NCBI GenBank assembly: GCA_029339505.1
Contig: JAQISU010000123.1
Location: forward strand, 6,499,501-6,563,500
Length of the DNA: 64,000 nt
Origin: Unio delphinus
Taxonomy: Eukaryota; Mollusca; Bivalvia; Unionida; Unionidae
Direction: 5' to 3'
In this document: one piece after another, positions 1 through 10,636 of the stretch
Position numbering within the stretch: the stretch's first letter is position 1
How the letters are laid out: each line of letters starts with the position of its first letter
Made by a program: the position numbers and the translations under genes
The notes under the pieces: model-generated
Database searches by the model: none
Told to the model about the DNA's origin: nothing
What the model saw: the letters and a program-made list of their open reading frames with translations, nothing else

Positions 1-290
1 GTCACTGGTGGTTTCCTTTGTCGTCGAACTAATGCTACTAGTTTATCCTTCGCGGCGGAAAACGCTTTCCCGGCAACATCTCCAACAGCGCTAATACCAT
101 TATCACGAATAACATCAATGACTTTCATCGATAATTGTTTTGCTAGAGACGCCACTTTTGGAGCCATTATTGCAAATAACCATGCAATGGTTTCATCGAG
201 ACCATCACCATAGTACGCTCTATAAACTGGCAATCGTGAGTTTACTACATAGACGCTGGTTGGTTTATCGTGGTTGTAGTGTATGATCAT
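1..290 (-). CDS. Partial ORF of the PolB/integrase element, unrecognised
   Basis: An open frame starts at an ATG at 290-288 and runs off the left edge (about 96 codons seen) without a stop. It begins MIIHYNHDKP. The middle has a Gly/Asp turn (YYGDG), then a long hydrophobic and Ala-rich stretch, then SAVGDVAGKAF and a basic Arg/Lys tail (VRRQRKPP). I do not recognise the family. The composition, with a Gly patch, an amphipathic Ala/Val part and a basic end, recalls small structural proteins of Polinton-like or adenovirus-like elements, but that is only an inference. It lies on the minus strand next to another minus-strand fragment, as expected for the structural side of a two-directional element. 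Confidence 0.5.
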   Translation of the reverse strand, partial: MIIHYNHDKPTSVYVVNSRLPVYRAYYGDGLDETIAWLFAIMAPKVASLAKQLSMKVIDVIRDNGISAVGDVAGKAFSAAKDKLVALVRRQRKPPV

Positions 291-349
291 TCTTATTTAA
301 ATGATATTTATCTAATCGCTGTGATAACCATGATGCTCGACTAACTCGT

Positions 350-1347
350 CAATGAAATCTCGATATATATCAATATTCATGATACCGCCTGAAATAACCG
401 CCTACAGATATCAGCTGCTTCATTAATTATTTCCGGTGAGTTATTTCCAGCTCGTTTTCCTCCTATGAGAACCTCTAATCGTGCTATATCCTAAAGAATA
501 TTACCAGGACAATGAATAAGACCACTATCTGATACCCCACTTGGACCACTCTGAGAAAAACCCTCCCCGGTTGCACCCTGTGCATCATCAGCATCTTGTG
601 AATATCTAAAAAGTTCATCATTATCTTCGTCTCGATCAGATGGCATATACAATGATTGCTTATTACCATCATCAGGTTATTGTTGAGGTGAGAAAGATAT
701 TTTCTTTGAAGGTGTTGTCTTTTTCTTTGTATCCGCTGCGGTGTTTTTTGTTTTTGCTTTTAGTTCTTCATATTGAATATACACTGTACCCACCGCATCG
801 AGATATCCAGTGTATGATGTATTGTCTTTATCAATTCGACTTGTGTTAGTTTTGATTTTGTAAAACAAATCAGCTCAATGTTGTATATCTTTGATATACG
901 TGTGTTGTCCTGTTTTCATAAGTCGCAACATCAAGCACATGAATTTCCGCTTTGTCAGTCTTATCAATTGCTGCTAACCCCTCTTCGCTAAATCTCGCGC
1001 GTAAATCATATACTACTTTTTTTCGGATCAGCTGGGGGTTTTGTTAACAACGCTGATGTTATTTCAGTTTCCGTTGCTATTTTTTCGAGTACACCAAGAA
1101 AAGGCGTCTCTTTCCTTTTCCCCTCCTAAGGGACATCTCCCAACATTGCTCTTTCAGTGGCTGATATTACCCCCTTGGTTGCCGTGGTTATCGGTTTAAA
1201 CAGGTCTCCAGTTCCGGCTGTAAAATCAGTCTGAAGACTCTGTCTAGCTTGTAGTTTATTTCTGACAGAGTCGCGGACGGGGATGAATTTCCTAATTGCA
1301 GCTAATATTTCACGAGCTAGTCTAATCGTTAATGCTTCTTTTACCAT
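350..1347 (-). pseudogene. Broken minus-strand ORF of the PolB/integrase element
   Basis: This is a chain of open pieces in changing frames. The start is MVKEALTIRL (ATG at 1347), rich in Arg, Lys and amphipathic helix, and stays open to 1126. Later pieces read DLRARFSEEGLAAIDK (about 960-1010), then YTGYLDAVGTVYIQYEELKAK followed by a Lys/Thr-rich linker (about 680-810), and an acidic, Gly/Ser-rich part (DRDEDNDELFRYSQDADD, about 590-645). The pieces follow one another without large gaps, so one gene of roughly 300 codons, broken by several small indels and stops, is the simplest reading. The function is unknown. The position, upstream of and opposite to PolB, suggests a structural or accessory protein of the same element. 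Confidence 0.5.
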
Positions 1348-1428
1348 TATTGAAACAGCAAAGCAATTTCCAAATAAATGTACGATCTATGATTTGTCAT
1401 CATAAAATAATTTCTGGAAACTCGTTGA

Positions 1429-1636
1429 GTTTCAAGTAGAAAAAGTCTACGAGAAATAACATAGGAAATTGACCATTTGACCCGACAGACACCAACATCA
1501 ATTTTTGTCTATTGTTGTCATTTTTTGGTCATTTGTTTTGGTCTTTTTTTGGTCTGAAATGATTATAAAGGATTAAAAATAATTTGAAGTAGAAAACGTC
1601 TACGAGAAATAATATGAGAAATCGACCTCTTGACCC
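1429..1636. repeat. Direct repeat pair with GTAGA-N5-TCTAC hairpins
   Basis: Two copies of a roughly 50-bp block occur about 153 bp apart. Each has GTAGA-N5-TCTAC (1436-1450 and 1589-1603), then CGAGAAATAA, then a GACC..TTGACCCGAC stretch. The spacer between them holds T-rich and A-rich mirror tracts containing TTTTTGGTC-like words. This could be a control or replication site of the element, but nothing proves that. Confidence 0.7.
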
Positions 1637-1921
1637 GACTCAGGCAGGTAAAAATCACCTAAAATCAGGCAAAAATAGACCAAAATATACCAAAAAAATG
1701 ACCAAAAAAATCAATAAAAAATAAATTGCTTTGAAAATCTGTAGGGTTTTTCATTTTTAGTAATTAATAAAATCTATGAAAATTTCACTACAGCGTTTCA
1801 TTTTATTATCTTATAATAACGAAGTCGCTCATTGATTAATCTTGTAGAGAATTTTGTTCTGGTTGAGCGCACACACACACACCATACCTGTTTATTGTAT
1901 TGCAAACAAGTATTTATACAC

Positions 1922-1999
1922 GTCGATTCGTAGTAAGAATTTTACCTGTCTGTGTTGTATTATACATGTCGATTCGTAGTAAGAATTTTACCTGTCTGT
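1922..1999. repeat. Perfect 32-bp tandem duplication, period 46
   Basis: The words from GTCGATTCG to CCTGTCTGT at 1922-1953 recur identically at 1968-1999. Together they form two units of a 46-bp period. Confidence 0.9.
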
Positions 2000-2377
2000 T
2001 GTGCACAAGCATTAAAGTATTGAAATCGCTGGTTACATCTTACTACAGCGGGGAATATTCGTTTTGTTGGATCAACATTTTGATATTCTTAATTTTTGAA
2101 TTAACTGCTCGTTTCATTTTATATTCATTCCCTAATTGTTTTCTAATTCTTTCCACGATAGTAAATAACGGGACAAACTTACGTCATTTTCATATTTGAA
2201 AGTTTCGTATATTGCATGTTGAATCTGTTTAATGAACGAATATGACCTAAGCAGCATATACTTATTCCTTTCGGTGCCATATTCAATGTCTTCAAACTCC
2301 GAAATAATTTTATCTCAATTCAAATTATCTGATAATTGAATCAAATTCGAAATCTCATTTTCAGAATTCATATTATA

Positions 2378-2380
<3 letters not shown>

Positions 2381-2466
<86 letters not shown>
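2381..2466. repeat. (TA)n microsatellite
   Basis: About 43 uninterrupted TA units in non-coding sequence. Confidence 0.98.
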
Positions 2467-2467
<1 letters not shown>

Positions 2468-2490
2468 CAAAAATGAACTCTGGTGGTATT

Positions 2491-2585
2491 AAGGTGTTTA
2501 TCATCTTAGCACTCCTAGAGATATTATGCGCTTCGTGGTAAGGTGTTTATCATCACAGCACGCCAAGAGATATTATGTGATGATG
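2491..2585. repeat. Imperfect 49-bp tandem duplication
   Basis: AAGGTGTTTATCATC followed by an AGCAC..AGAGATATTATG block occurs twice, at 2491 and 2540, with scattered differences. Confidence 0.8.
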
Positions 2586-2696
2586 AACTCCATTTGGAAC
2601 CCCTCGGGTGTATTATTTACATCTGACCGGGCCCAGAGGTAAATGGACGTCACAAGACAATACAACATATAACAATGGATTATAGAATGACATCAC

Positions 2697-2785
2697 TGAA
2701 ACCACCATACCCCCCACAAAATTATCCCGGTTAGAATGTAAAATCATTCACACCGTGTGACGCGGTGTGTGTTATGGTGGTTTCA
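2697..2785. repeat. Hairpin: TGAAACCACCATA inverted repeat
   Basis: TGAAACCACCATA at 2697-2709 is matched by its exact reverse complement at 2773-2785. A second short inverted repeat, CACACCG (2749-2755) and CGGTGTG (2763-2769), sits inside. A poly-C run follows at about 2808-2821. Confidence 0.85.
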
Positions 2786-2862
2786 CGATTTGAATTTCGG
2801 ATGCTTACCCCCCCCCCCCCCTCATTATAAAAAACCATCTATCGGTACCGTCGACAATATGC

Positions 2863-2940
2863 CTGTTACGGGATTTGAACCATAGGCTTCGGGACGAAAC
2901 CGCAACACGTTACGAATACGCTAACTGTTCTTATCTACAG
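2863..2940 (-). pseudogene. tRNA-like remnant
   Basis: On the minus strand a B-box-like GGTTCAAATCC (about 2872-2882) lies downstream of an A-box-like GTTAGCGTATTCG. I could not draw a proper T-stem or acceptor stem, so this looks like a tRNA-derived SINE head or a decayed tRNA rather than a working gene. Confidence 0.35.
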
Positions 2941-3287
2941 GTATATACTTTTGAATACGATATATGTGTATGCTGTGGTATCTCCTTTGTTATTTTCGAC
3001 AATGGGTTTTCTTTCAGTGTAAGGAAGAATGATTATTGACAGCATTTAAGCAAGACCGAATACCAAAAAAAGAATAAAATTGTTATTTGATTCGTTTTCT
3101 TACAAAACAAATAATTATCCAAATTGATTATCTCCGCTGAGAATTATGATAGTTAAAATCAACCAATAGAAATCAGGTGACGTAGCGTTTCAAAATACCC
3201 ACTGAGGGTAACACTTTCATAGGCCGACATACCCGTATGAGTTATTCCCCGTTGGTGTTATATAGAATAGTACCAAATACATATCGT

Positions 3288-3754
3288 CAGACATATGAAA
3301 ATTGCATTTTTTGTCCATTTTTTCTGGAAATCGCAGATCGATAAGTTCCATCTGCTACTCTTCGTACTGAGGGCATAAAAATATCAAAATATTTTCCGGC
3401 GTCATTCATTGATAGAAATACCCTCTGTTCGTTATTCTCTGTATTAAATGATTTTACAGGTCTCTTCCCAATTTATTTACAAGTATCAGTTTTCCTTCGT
3501 TTGGAATTATCACTTGGCGCAATGGCTCGTAAATTATCCTAGAAATTATTCCTAGGATTGGAATCAATGTGATCGATAACAAAACCATCTTCGATCAATC
3601 CATTGTGACATTCGAACGCAAATCGATGATTAAGATATATCTTCTTTCCAGCTCTAAACCTCAAATACCCCTGATTATTCACAACTCCGACTGATTTCTT
3701 CAGCTTGCAGTGTTCGACAATACCGTCACGGGATGCCTCATAAATGCTGATCAC
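3288..3754 (-). pseudogene. HNH homing-type endonuclease with NUMOD-like flanks (relic)
   Basis: The frame runs from an open region above 3754 (HPVISIYEASRDG, a NUMOD4-like start) through GYLRFRAGKKIYLNHRFAFE to FVIDHIDSNPRNN and DNLRAI..SDNSKRRK. This is the HNH core, with the DH pair and the Asn residues that hold the metal and substrate. A second part (VFLSMNDAGKYF..MPSVRRVADG) looks like a NUMOD1 DNA-binding repeat and ends in FSYV-stop. In-frame stops at about 3540-3542 and before the NUMOD1-like part break the gene. No ATG is seen at the head, so the start is lost. Family knowledge: these are site-specific nucleases of introns and large DNA viruses. It sits between the structural-side ORFs and PolB and may be an accessory nuclease or a parasite of the element. 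Confidence 0.7.
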
Positions 3755-3759
3755 GGGAT

Positions 3760-4390
3760 GCGGTCGAAATTCTCGGTTTTGTAATATACTATAATACTAT
3801 TTGTCTAATTCATTATTTGGTTTAATGATTACATTATTTGAGAATATATGAATATAATCTTGAGGTGTTCTTATGACTTTGTCGTTGACGCTGTCAGGGA
3901 TGGAATCTTTTGATTCTCTTATCATAATAGCGCTTCAACTCTCTATATCGCCTACCACCACAAGTGAGACACAACTGCGACTTACCACGCACACCTACCT
4001 CACATTTTATTGGTCCAAGACTCCCACCACGGACACTTTGCATATGATACCCACATAATTATTTTCTACATGATTTGTTACATGAAGTTACTGATCCAAT
4101 CATAAGCCTTTTGCAATGATTCATTATATATAAATTCTTTATTTAAATACTTGTTTTAATTTCAATATGAAGGAGTTCTAGAGATTATCAAAAATTTATT
4201 TGATTTTATTTACTAGTTGAGTAAAAACGATCCTGTGTCAGTGTGGTAACTTCACAGTTTTGAGAACGAAGAGGTTAAATTCGATCAATTTGTAAGACCA
4301 AACGGAGAATTATACCGCACTGAAGCCCTATATGACACGACGAAAAACTAGCTAGCGGTTTTTCAACAGAACACGAACAAATTGTTTTAC
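3760..4390. other. Non-coding spacer between HNH gene and PolB relic
   Basis: No supported gene. A 61-codon ORF at 3873-4058 has no recognisable motif. The reverse strand has a weak CxxC-like patch (QLCLTCGGRR) that could be the remains of a small zinc-binding protein, but it is too short to call. Confidence 0.4.
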
Positions 4391-5575
4391 AATTCCGTCG
4401 TTTGCAGCTCATTTTGCGACAAAGAAAAACACGTGGAAACCAACACGCGCAGAATTTATATCAGATATCAAATCAAGCTACGTTGATATGGTCATGCTGG
4501 ATTATGGAATACAAAATACGACCCTGAAACTATTATTTCGGTTGATATGGTTGCGTGTTATCCCGGGAGTTTTCTCAGGTATGGAGAATGAGCTGAATAC
4601 TTCAAGCGATTTGGGCATCCCACACATGAAATGACCCGTTTTGCGATTAATGGACCACTACCCGATTTTGATTTAACCGATTCGCTCGTGTGGTATCATT
4701 TGAATTGGCTACAGGACTTCATCCGTGCTGTAATGTTTGGATTGGTAGAAACATCTCTGAAAAACACTGGATGCCAATAGTATTATTACGGTAAATGATT
4801 GATTCTAAAATGCTGATATCGCTGATTGTCAGTGAAGCAATTATATCATATCGAACGCAGACTGATGTCTGGTTACTACAACCTAATCTAGATAGTATAA
4901 TCAGCGAAAATAGAAAACGATTCCCGTCCCTTGACGAATAAGATATCTTGAAATAGTCCAAACAGATATTTGAAATTAGAAATAGACAAGCAAAAGAACT
5001 CGGTACAAGAATAATCGGTAAATTCACCGAGGGTGGAAAATACGACAATAAACGACGTTCCTCGCGGTTGATTATAGATAACGTTGAATACGATTTTTTA
5101 ATCGCGGATGAAACATCTAAAGGTATATATGTAAATCGTAAAGACGCTTTCTTGTCCAGTGGAACCAAATTGGGTACAATTGTTACTTACACAGATCGAT
5201 ACAGTCTTCAGTATACACAATTGAGGGCATCTATGCTGGCTTATGCTTCTATCAATTTATTTTCAATGATAAATAGATTTCCTGAAACCGCGGTTAGAGT
5301 AGCCACTGATTCATTTTATATAAACGCGAAACACAGCGAAGCAGTGGCTGAATTCACAAATTCTGACGAGAGTTGGGGATCATGGAGAATTAAAAAGGAA
5401 ATGCTGCATAATTATTCCAAATCAGCAGATGTTACGATTAAAAACAATTACTTGAACAATAATCAGATATCAGAACTATCTAATGCACCGCCGATATATG
5501 ATCCAATATGTAGATATAAAACCGTTTACTTAAACGTCTGTGGTGGGTCAGGAAAGACGACTCGTGCGATTTGAA
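4390..5575 (+). pseudogene. B-family DNA polymerase, C-terminal half (relic)
   Basis: Motif A is read at about 4540-4572 as ISVDMVACYPGSF, the D-x-x-x-x-Y-P pattern of PolB. It is followed by conserved text (FGHPTHEMTRFAINGPLPD). After broken frames the last part is open at 5068-5574. It holds SLQYTQLRASMLAYASINLF (motif B region) and AVRVATDSFYI, the motif C position where PolB has DTDS; here it is ATDS, so the first Asp is replaced by Ala. Stops and shifts lie between about 4590 and 5060. The exonuclease part and N-terminus are not recognisable. In Polinton-like elements PolB copies the element DNA. Here it runs straight into a helicase, so the two were probably one protein. Confidence 0.75.
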
Positions 5576-6558
5576 TTATTTCGTGGGAAAAATCCTACGG
5601 ATTTTCACGCATCAAACATGATTTTGCTAACACCGACACAAGGACTTGCAAGAGAAATGAAACAACGAGGAATTAATGCCTGTACTTATCACAGTTTCTT
5701 TCAATGGAAAGGTGACGAATCGACTCCTGATCGATTGGGTGAGAAATTTATTCCTGAAGTCATCATTTGGGATGAGATATGCACGGTGTCGTTAGATGTA
5801 TTACAAACGTTTCTCGAGTGGCTATTACTATCGAATACAAAAGTGATAATGTGCGGAGATCATGGCCAACCACCACCATTTGTCGGTTTATCCCCATTTC
5901 ATTGCCTGAAGAATTTTGTAGTCTATTATGAAGAAATTAATACCGATCATAGAGCACTTGATGAACAATTACGCGAGTTCAAGAAATTAATCAGATTACA
6001 ACAGGATAGAACCAATGTGAAATAGCGCGTGAAATAATTTCAGAAACACCATTACATGATTTCTGGGAAGCGTGGAGGCCAAACGATTTGATTTTAGCAA
6101 GTAGAAAAATAGTCAGAGACACACTTCAGATGAAGTTATTTGAATTGCATAAAGAAAAATTCGCAACACTTCCAACACCGCTGTGTTATTGACCAAAAGA
6201 TACACGAAAACAGAATATTGAAGTTGATATTCCAGGACAAAGTGAAAAGCGAATTCTCGCATTAAATGATATTGTGCTGGTTGATATCAATGTCGTCGAA
6301 GATGCATTACGCGCTGATAAATCCCCATGGACGCTAGGTTACGCAGCGACAATACATTCTTCACAGGGATTGACTATAGCCGATACAATTGTTTGGATGG
6401 TAGATAATCACATCGAGTGGTCAAATGTAGTTTATCTTGCGGTGTCCGGAGTACGAAGAATAAATCAACTTCGAAGAGTTGTTTTACATGATAACGACAC
6501 TGAAAAAAGTAAAATTGTCAGCGATGATATAATCAAAAAAAAACCTTTGTGGGTATAA
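5500..6558 (+). pseudogene. Superfamily 1 helicase fused behind PolB (relic)
   Basis: Walker A GGSGKTTRAI sits at about 5541-5570, where the polymerase frame ends and the next frame takes over, so a small shift lies inside the fusion. Further motifs are LLTPTQGLAREMKQRG (Ia), VIIWDEICTVS (motif II, with DE), KVIMCGDHGQPPPF (motif III, GDxxQ) and, after one stop at about 6023 and another at about 6190, GYAATIHSSQGLTI (motif V) and VYLAVSGVRR (motif VI). The order and wording fit RecD/Pif1-like SF1 helicases. It would unwind DNA ahead of the linked polymerase. Classic Polintons carry a packaging ATPase rather than this enzyme, so the pairing is notable. At least three breaks make this copy dead. 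Confidence 0.75.
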
Positions 6559-6582
6559 ACAAATAGACAAAAAAAAAATAAA

Positions 6583-6795
6583 CGAGAATTTGATATTGAT
6601 GCCGCATTAATACTCACTCTGAAACAACAACAGAATAATCACTACGCGAGTTGCAATTGTATAATGAGTTGGCGTTGGTCGGATAAAGACTCTCAACAAT
6701 TTACTGTAGACAGAAAAAATAGCAGTATTGGTCATACCAGAGATAATGTGATGCTGACCTGTCTTGAGTGCAACAGACGAAGAGGTTCTAGTTAA
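6583..6795 (+). CDS. HNH nuclease domain downstream of PolB-helicase
   Basis: An open stretch of 70 codons ending in TAA reads YASCNCIMSWRW, QQFTVDRKNSSIGHTRDN and VMLTCLECNRRRG. The CxC and CxxC pairs would hold structural zinc. VDRxxxxxGHTxDN is the HNH active core with the Asp-Arg and Asn typical of phage and virus HNH enzymes. There is no ATG at the head, and the region starts right after the helicase end and an A-run, so it was probably the C-terminal domain of the same polyprotein, now cut off by stops at about 6556 and 6565. The last bases overlap the opposite-strand integrase end at 6788. The role is inferred: nicking DNA for element replication or excision. Confidence 0.7.
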   Translation, partial: REFDIDAALILTLKQQQNNHYASCNCIMSWRWSDKDSQQFTVDRKNSSIGHTRDNVMLTCLECNRRRGSS

Positions 6796-7805
6796 GACCA
6801 AGCGGCGGTAATTGAGTATCCTCGGGTATCACTTGCAATTGTTCATGAGTAAATCCTCGCTGATGAGCAGTTGAATCCAATCTATAGATTGCTGGTCTAC
6901 CCGTAGATCGTGTTATACTAGATATTTTATGCGCAGTGACACGCCCAAATAGGATCAGTAGCTCTTTTTGTGCCACCTTCGAGCTCACCCGGTTCATATA
7001 AATACCTAACAGTGACATTGCCGAGTATTAGTTGTTTTGAAAAGTCATTTTAAGGTTTTACTGGTATATACTTCTTTTTAATATGTTGTTAAATTTCATA
7101 TTAATTGTTCTAGTAATCTCGTTATTCAGCGCGGTAATCACACATGGTAACCTCTTGACCCATTCACAGGATCGTTTATCCTGAATAAATTCTTTCGCGT
7201 ATTGATATCCAAATAACCGCTCAGCAAGCGTCCGATTAAATCGTTCAATAATTGCCTGATCGCGATGTAGTGCAGTATGTCCTCGTTGTAACGCAGTATT
7301 ATGATTCTTCATTATTGATAACACTGCACCGTGAAATTCCTTGCCAGGATCAAATTGGAATAGATCTGGCCAGCGCAGAGGACCTCGTCGATAAATTCTT
7401 TCAAACGCAGAAGCAACTTCAGTTGATGATTTTGTTTTTAACGGCTCTGCTTGTTTGTATTGACTCGCAACATCAACTACGGTTAGCGCGTACTTGTAGA
7501 AACCATCATGTGGCAGAAATAATATATCAGCTTGATGAACTTCATTAGGTGTGCTGACATCAAAATGCGAGTAGTTAATTTGTTTAGGCGGCGGTAGATA
7601 AATTTGCCATATCGCCTGTTTAGATAACCAATCCGCTGCAGTGGTGAGTGACAACGACGTTGGCGTCCTTTTTTTCGATTTCGAGAAAGCATTAGTTAGC
7701 CAAATGAGCCCTTCTATTAAACATTTACGAGGAAACCTTAGTTTGCCGAATCGACGCCTCCAAAAGCTGGTCTGTTCGCCCCCTCTGCTGTTTGAACTTG
7801 CCTAT
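6788..7805 (-). pseudogene. Retroviral-type (rve) integrase of the element
   Basis: The frame is open from about 7800 to 7058, through FGKLRFPRKCLIEGLIWL and the core: EVHQADILFLPHD (first Asp), YALTVVDVASQYKQAEPL, FQFDPGKEF (second Asp) and DQAIIERFNRTLAERLFG (Glu, with about 34 residues between the second Asp and Glu). The DDE triad is thus complete. The C-terminal DNA-binding part is separate because of shifts: VRYLYEPGELEGGTKRATDP in one frame (about 6950-7015) and GFTHEQLQVIPEDTQLPP in another (about 6795-6850). A stop at 7058 and these shifts inactivate the gene. This is the integrase type of Polinton-like elements. It joins element ends to host DNA. It runs convergent to the PolB block. 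No ATG is seen at the head. Confidence 0.85.
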
Positions 7806-8480
7806 TAAGACCTTTCACAGAAACAAAGTTCCTTATATTTGGTAAATAGAATTAGACTTGCGGCTGATTCATGAAAGGCGTAGCTTAAATACAAAGAATA
7901 GCCACAGGACCTAACATAAAACAAATACTTGGCTTATCAGTAAATACAGGACAAATATATTTATTGACGATGTGAAATATATCCACCGCATGCCATATCT
8001 ATGTAATATCTTGCAAATTTATCTGCTTTAGATGACATAAAATGTTCCTTTTTCAAGTCACAAATTCATTCTCAAACATGGGAAAATAGACCAAACCTTA
8101 TAACATAGTTGTCCATTATATCAAGAGTTAGTTTAATAAATTCATATCGCATACAATGGTCTAGCCTGTTGTAAACAGTTAATAATGCGGGGAAATTTGA
8201 TACTTTGAAATAATTTGTTTCATTTTAAGTATAGATATCTAAACAAGAAATTCACAGAGACAGTTCTTTCCGTCTATGTAATTGGAAACTTGTAATTCAA
8301 ATTAATGGTTCCAAAATGTATAGTATATGACATTGTGTGCATCAACTGTTCATTGATGAAAGGTTCCTTTTCAAAGTTTAGATCTTTTATCGTTTCAGTG
8401 GCTATATTGTTCGGAAGGTTTGGATCTCATTTTGCAATGTTAGACTACAAACTTCAAAGTCCAAAATGTTGAACTCCGTA

Positions 8481-8556
<76 letters not shown>

Positions 8557-10630
8557 AGCCTGTCACGTTCATTGAATCTTGTAAACGTATCTTGGATTTG
8601 TCTGCATTCCAATTGATCTGCCAGTTCGAAACGGACATGCCATGGTAACATTACCTCGCGAGTGGAATACACACAAAACGCCGTAATCCAATCACCGAAA
8701 TTAATTCAGTAATAGGTGATATCGTATAATGACATAACTTACCATCAGTATAAAAACAATAACACAATTATGCATTTCATATAGGATGTTGAATCTATCA
8801 CTAAATTTCTCTCTTTTTAATAGAAACAAAGATATAAGTTATGGCGCTAAAATTCACCAGAATGCTTTATGTGCCATGTGATTACATTCAAGCCACTATA
8901 TCCCAATTGTGTTCGTTATTAACCTGCAATTATTAAAATGTAATTGTTGCCTTAAAATCAATCCTTTATGAAAAGATTAAAAATAATGCAAACTCGGCCA
9001 TAACTGTCTCCAATAAGTGATATTTTTTATACTGAAAAATCTAATGTCAGGAGAGGCAAATTGAATATAACATTGCTCAGACTTAGGATTTATTTTGTAA
9101 AAATCCGAGTCACTCTGCAACAATTTATTTATATGCTTCATTATATAGTTTGCTGCACAAGGAAATCACATTCTGAGAACAGCTATTGATGATAATAGAT
9201 ATGCTGTATTTAAATGAAACACTTATTCATTGGCAAGGTCAAGCTCTTAACATCTAATTCTCAACTTACATTCACAGTAACGAGCGCGCGATTGATTTAT
9301 ATAACATTTGTCATTCATGAATCTCAACATGTTCTCTCTTTCATTTCAACTATATCAAATTGATAACAACAATAAAGCAGTATGGAGTTCCGGGTGAGGT
9401 GTGGTTTAGACAAAGCTACTATTTTCTTTTTCCTGAGATTCATAGACGTTTCTTCCAGCACGATATTCTACATCTGATGGACTCTGCAATGGAGGATTGA
9501 TTCATATGCTGTTAATGGTGGTAAAGCTGAATTGAATTCTGATATTTCATTATTGTGTTTACTATATGATTCCTTGCACAATACATCACAGAAGACAATA
9601 TGGGTATTTGATTAAATATTTGTCACAAATATAGAGTAACGCATTAGCATGAACGTGACCCATGATTTGTAATTATTGCTGCTAAATTTGAGAAATTATA
9701 TAAATAGTTTTTACCTTTATGAAAATTATTGTTTACCAGATAAAGCACAAATTATATTGCCCCTGAACGATCATTTTCTAACATGTTGAATAATAAGCCG
9801 ATCACTCCATGTTTGCCATAGTTATTACTATGAAACAAAAACTCAATATTTTGATTAATCTGAACTAACAAATAATGGTTTGAAGTAAACATTTTCGAAA
9901 CAAACCCTCGAAAAGTATTGTACATATTTGAACTCAAACGAAGCAGAAAAGTACATTGCAACTGGATTATTAACGAAATCGTTGTCAGTGAGATAATACG
10001 TAAAATACTAAATGGACTAACATTGGAATAACACAGTGAAATATTCAAATAATGCTATGATTCAGCTGACTTTAATTGTTCCTTTAATTGTTCCTCTGAC
10101 CGGCATTTGAATGTTTGAAAGTGATTTCTGAAGATAGCATTTCTTATCTGAATTTAGTGAAAACATTAACAGTGTAAATATATCAAGACATTGTAAGGAT
10201 GCAAGAAAGGATTTGCATTGAAACAATTCTTACTTGAATATATAAATCATTTCTATGAACTATATAGTCTGGCTCATAACGATTGTAATTTAAAAAAATA
10301 CAGATATATTGCGCGATTCAACCCCTTTAATCAGCCCATATCTTGCAGTCTATGATTCATGACTGTTGAATGTTTCTCAAGGCGATCGTTTAGGCAAGAC
10401 CCAAAGTAGAATCCCTAACATGACTGAAAATGCATTTAATTCAGCAACAAAGTCATTGGTGATATCTTGAATACAGAATCAAACGTGATCATTTGAAACC
10501 ATACATTTTTTAATTCTTTGAAATCTACCAAGTAATTGGAGTAGATTAATACAGGTTACTAAGACATATATGTCATCATCATTGTAGAAAGGTATTTGAT
10601 TTAAACACTTCAGTATAGAAAGGTAACGCT
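7806..10630. other. Gene-poor stretch
   Basis: I see no coding signal in this stretch. The outer end of the integrase element should lie in its first few hundred bases, but I could not find a terminal inverted repeat because the other end is outside the window. It contains one (TA)n tract, listed separately. Confidence 0.5.
8485..8554. repeat. (TA)n microsatellite
   Basis: About 35 TA units. The Tyr-Ile strings read across it in several frames are not proteins. Confidence 0.98.
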
Positions 10631-10636
10631 GGTGGG

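Larger units (their letters stand above)
1348..2380. other. Non-coding stretch of the element with short repeats
   Basis: No gene is seen. The AT-rich sequence holds two small direct-repeat pairs, listed separately, and a short (CA)n at 1869-1882. ORFs here are short and have no recognisable motif. Confidence 0.6.

Noticed and set aside
3873..4058. 61-codon plus-strand ORF
   Set aside because: No motif, lies in a decayed element, Ser/Thr-rich by chance.
3288..7805. Bacterial or phage contamination, because of HNH, PolB and helicase genes
   Set aside because: The AT-rich flanks, (TA)n tracts and eukaryotic-type integrase are continuous with animal sequence, and the genes are decayed in place.
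8402..8672. ORFs of 60-78 codons on both strands with Tyr-Ile strings
   Set aside because: They are read straight through the (TA)n tract. The same applies at 10810-11130 and 28111-28386.
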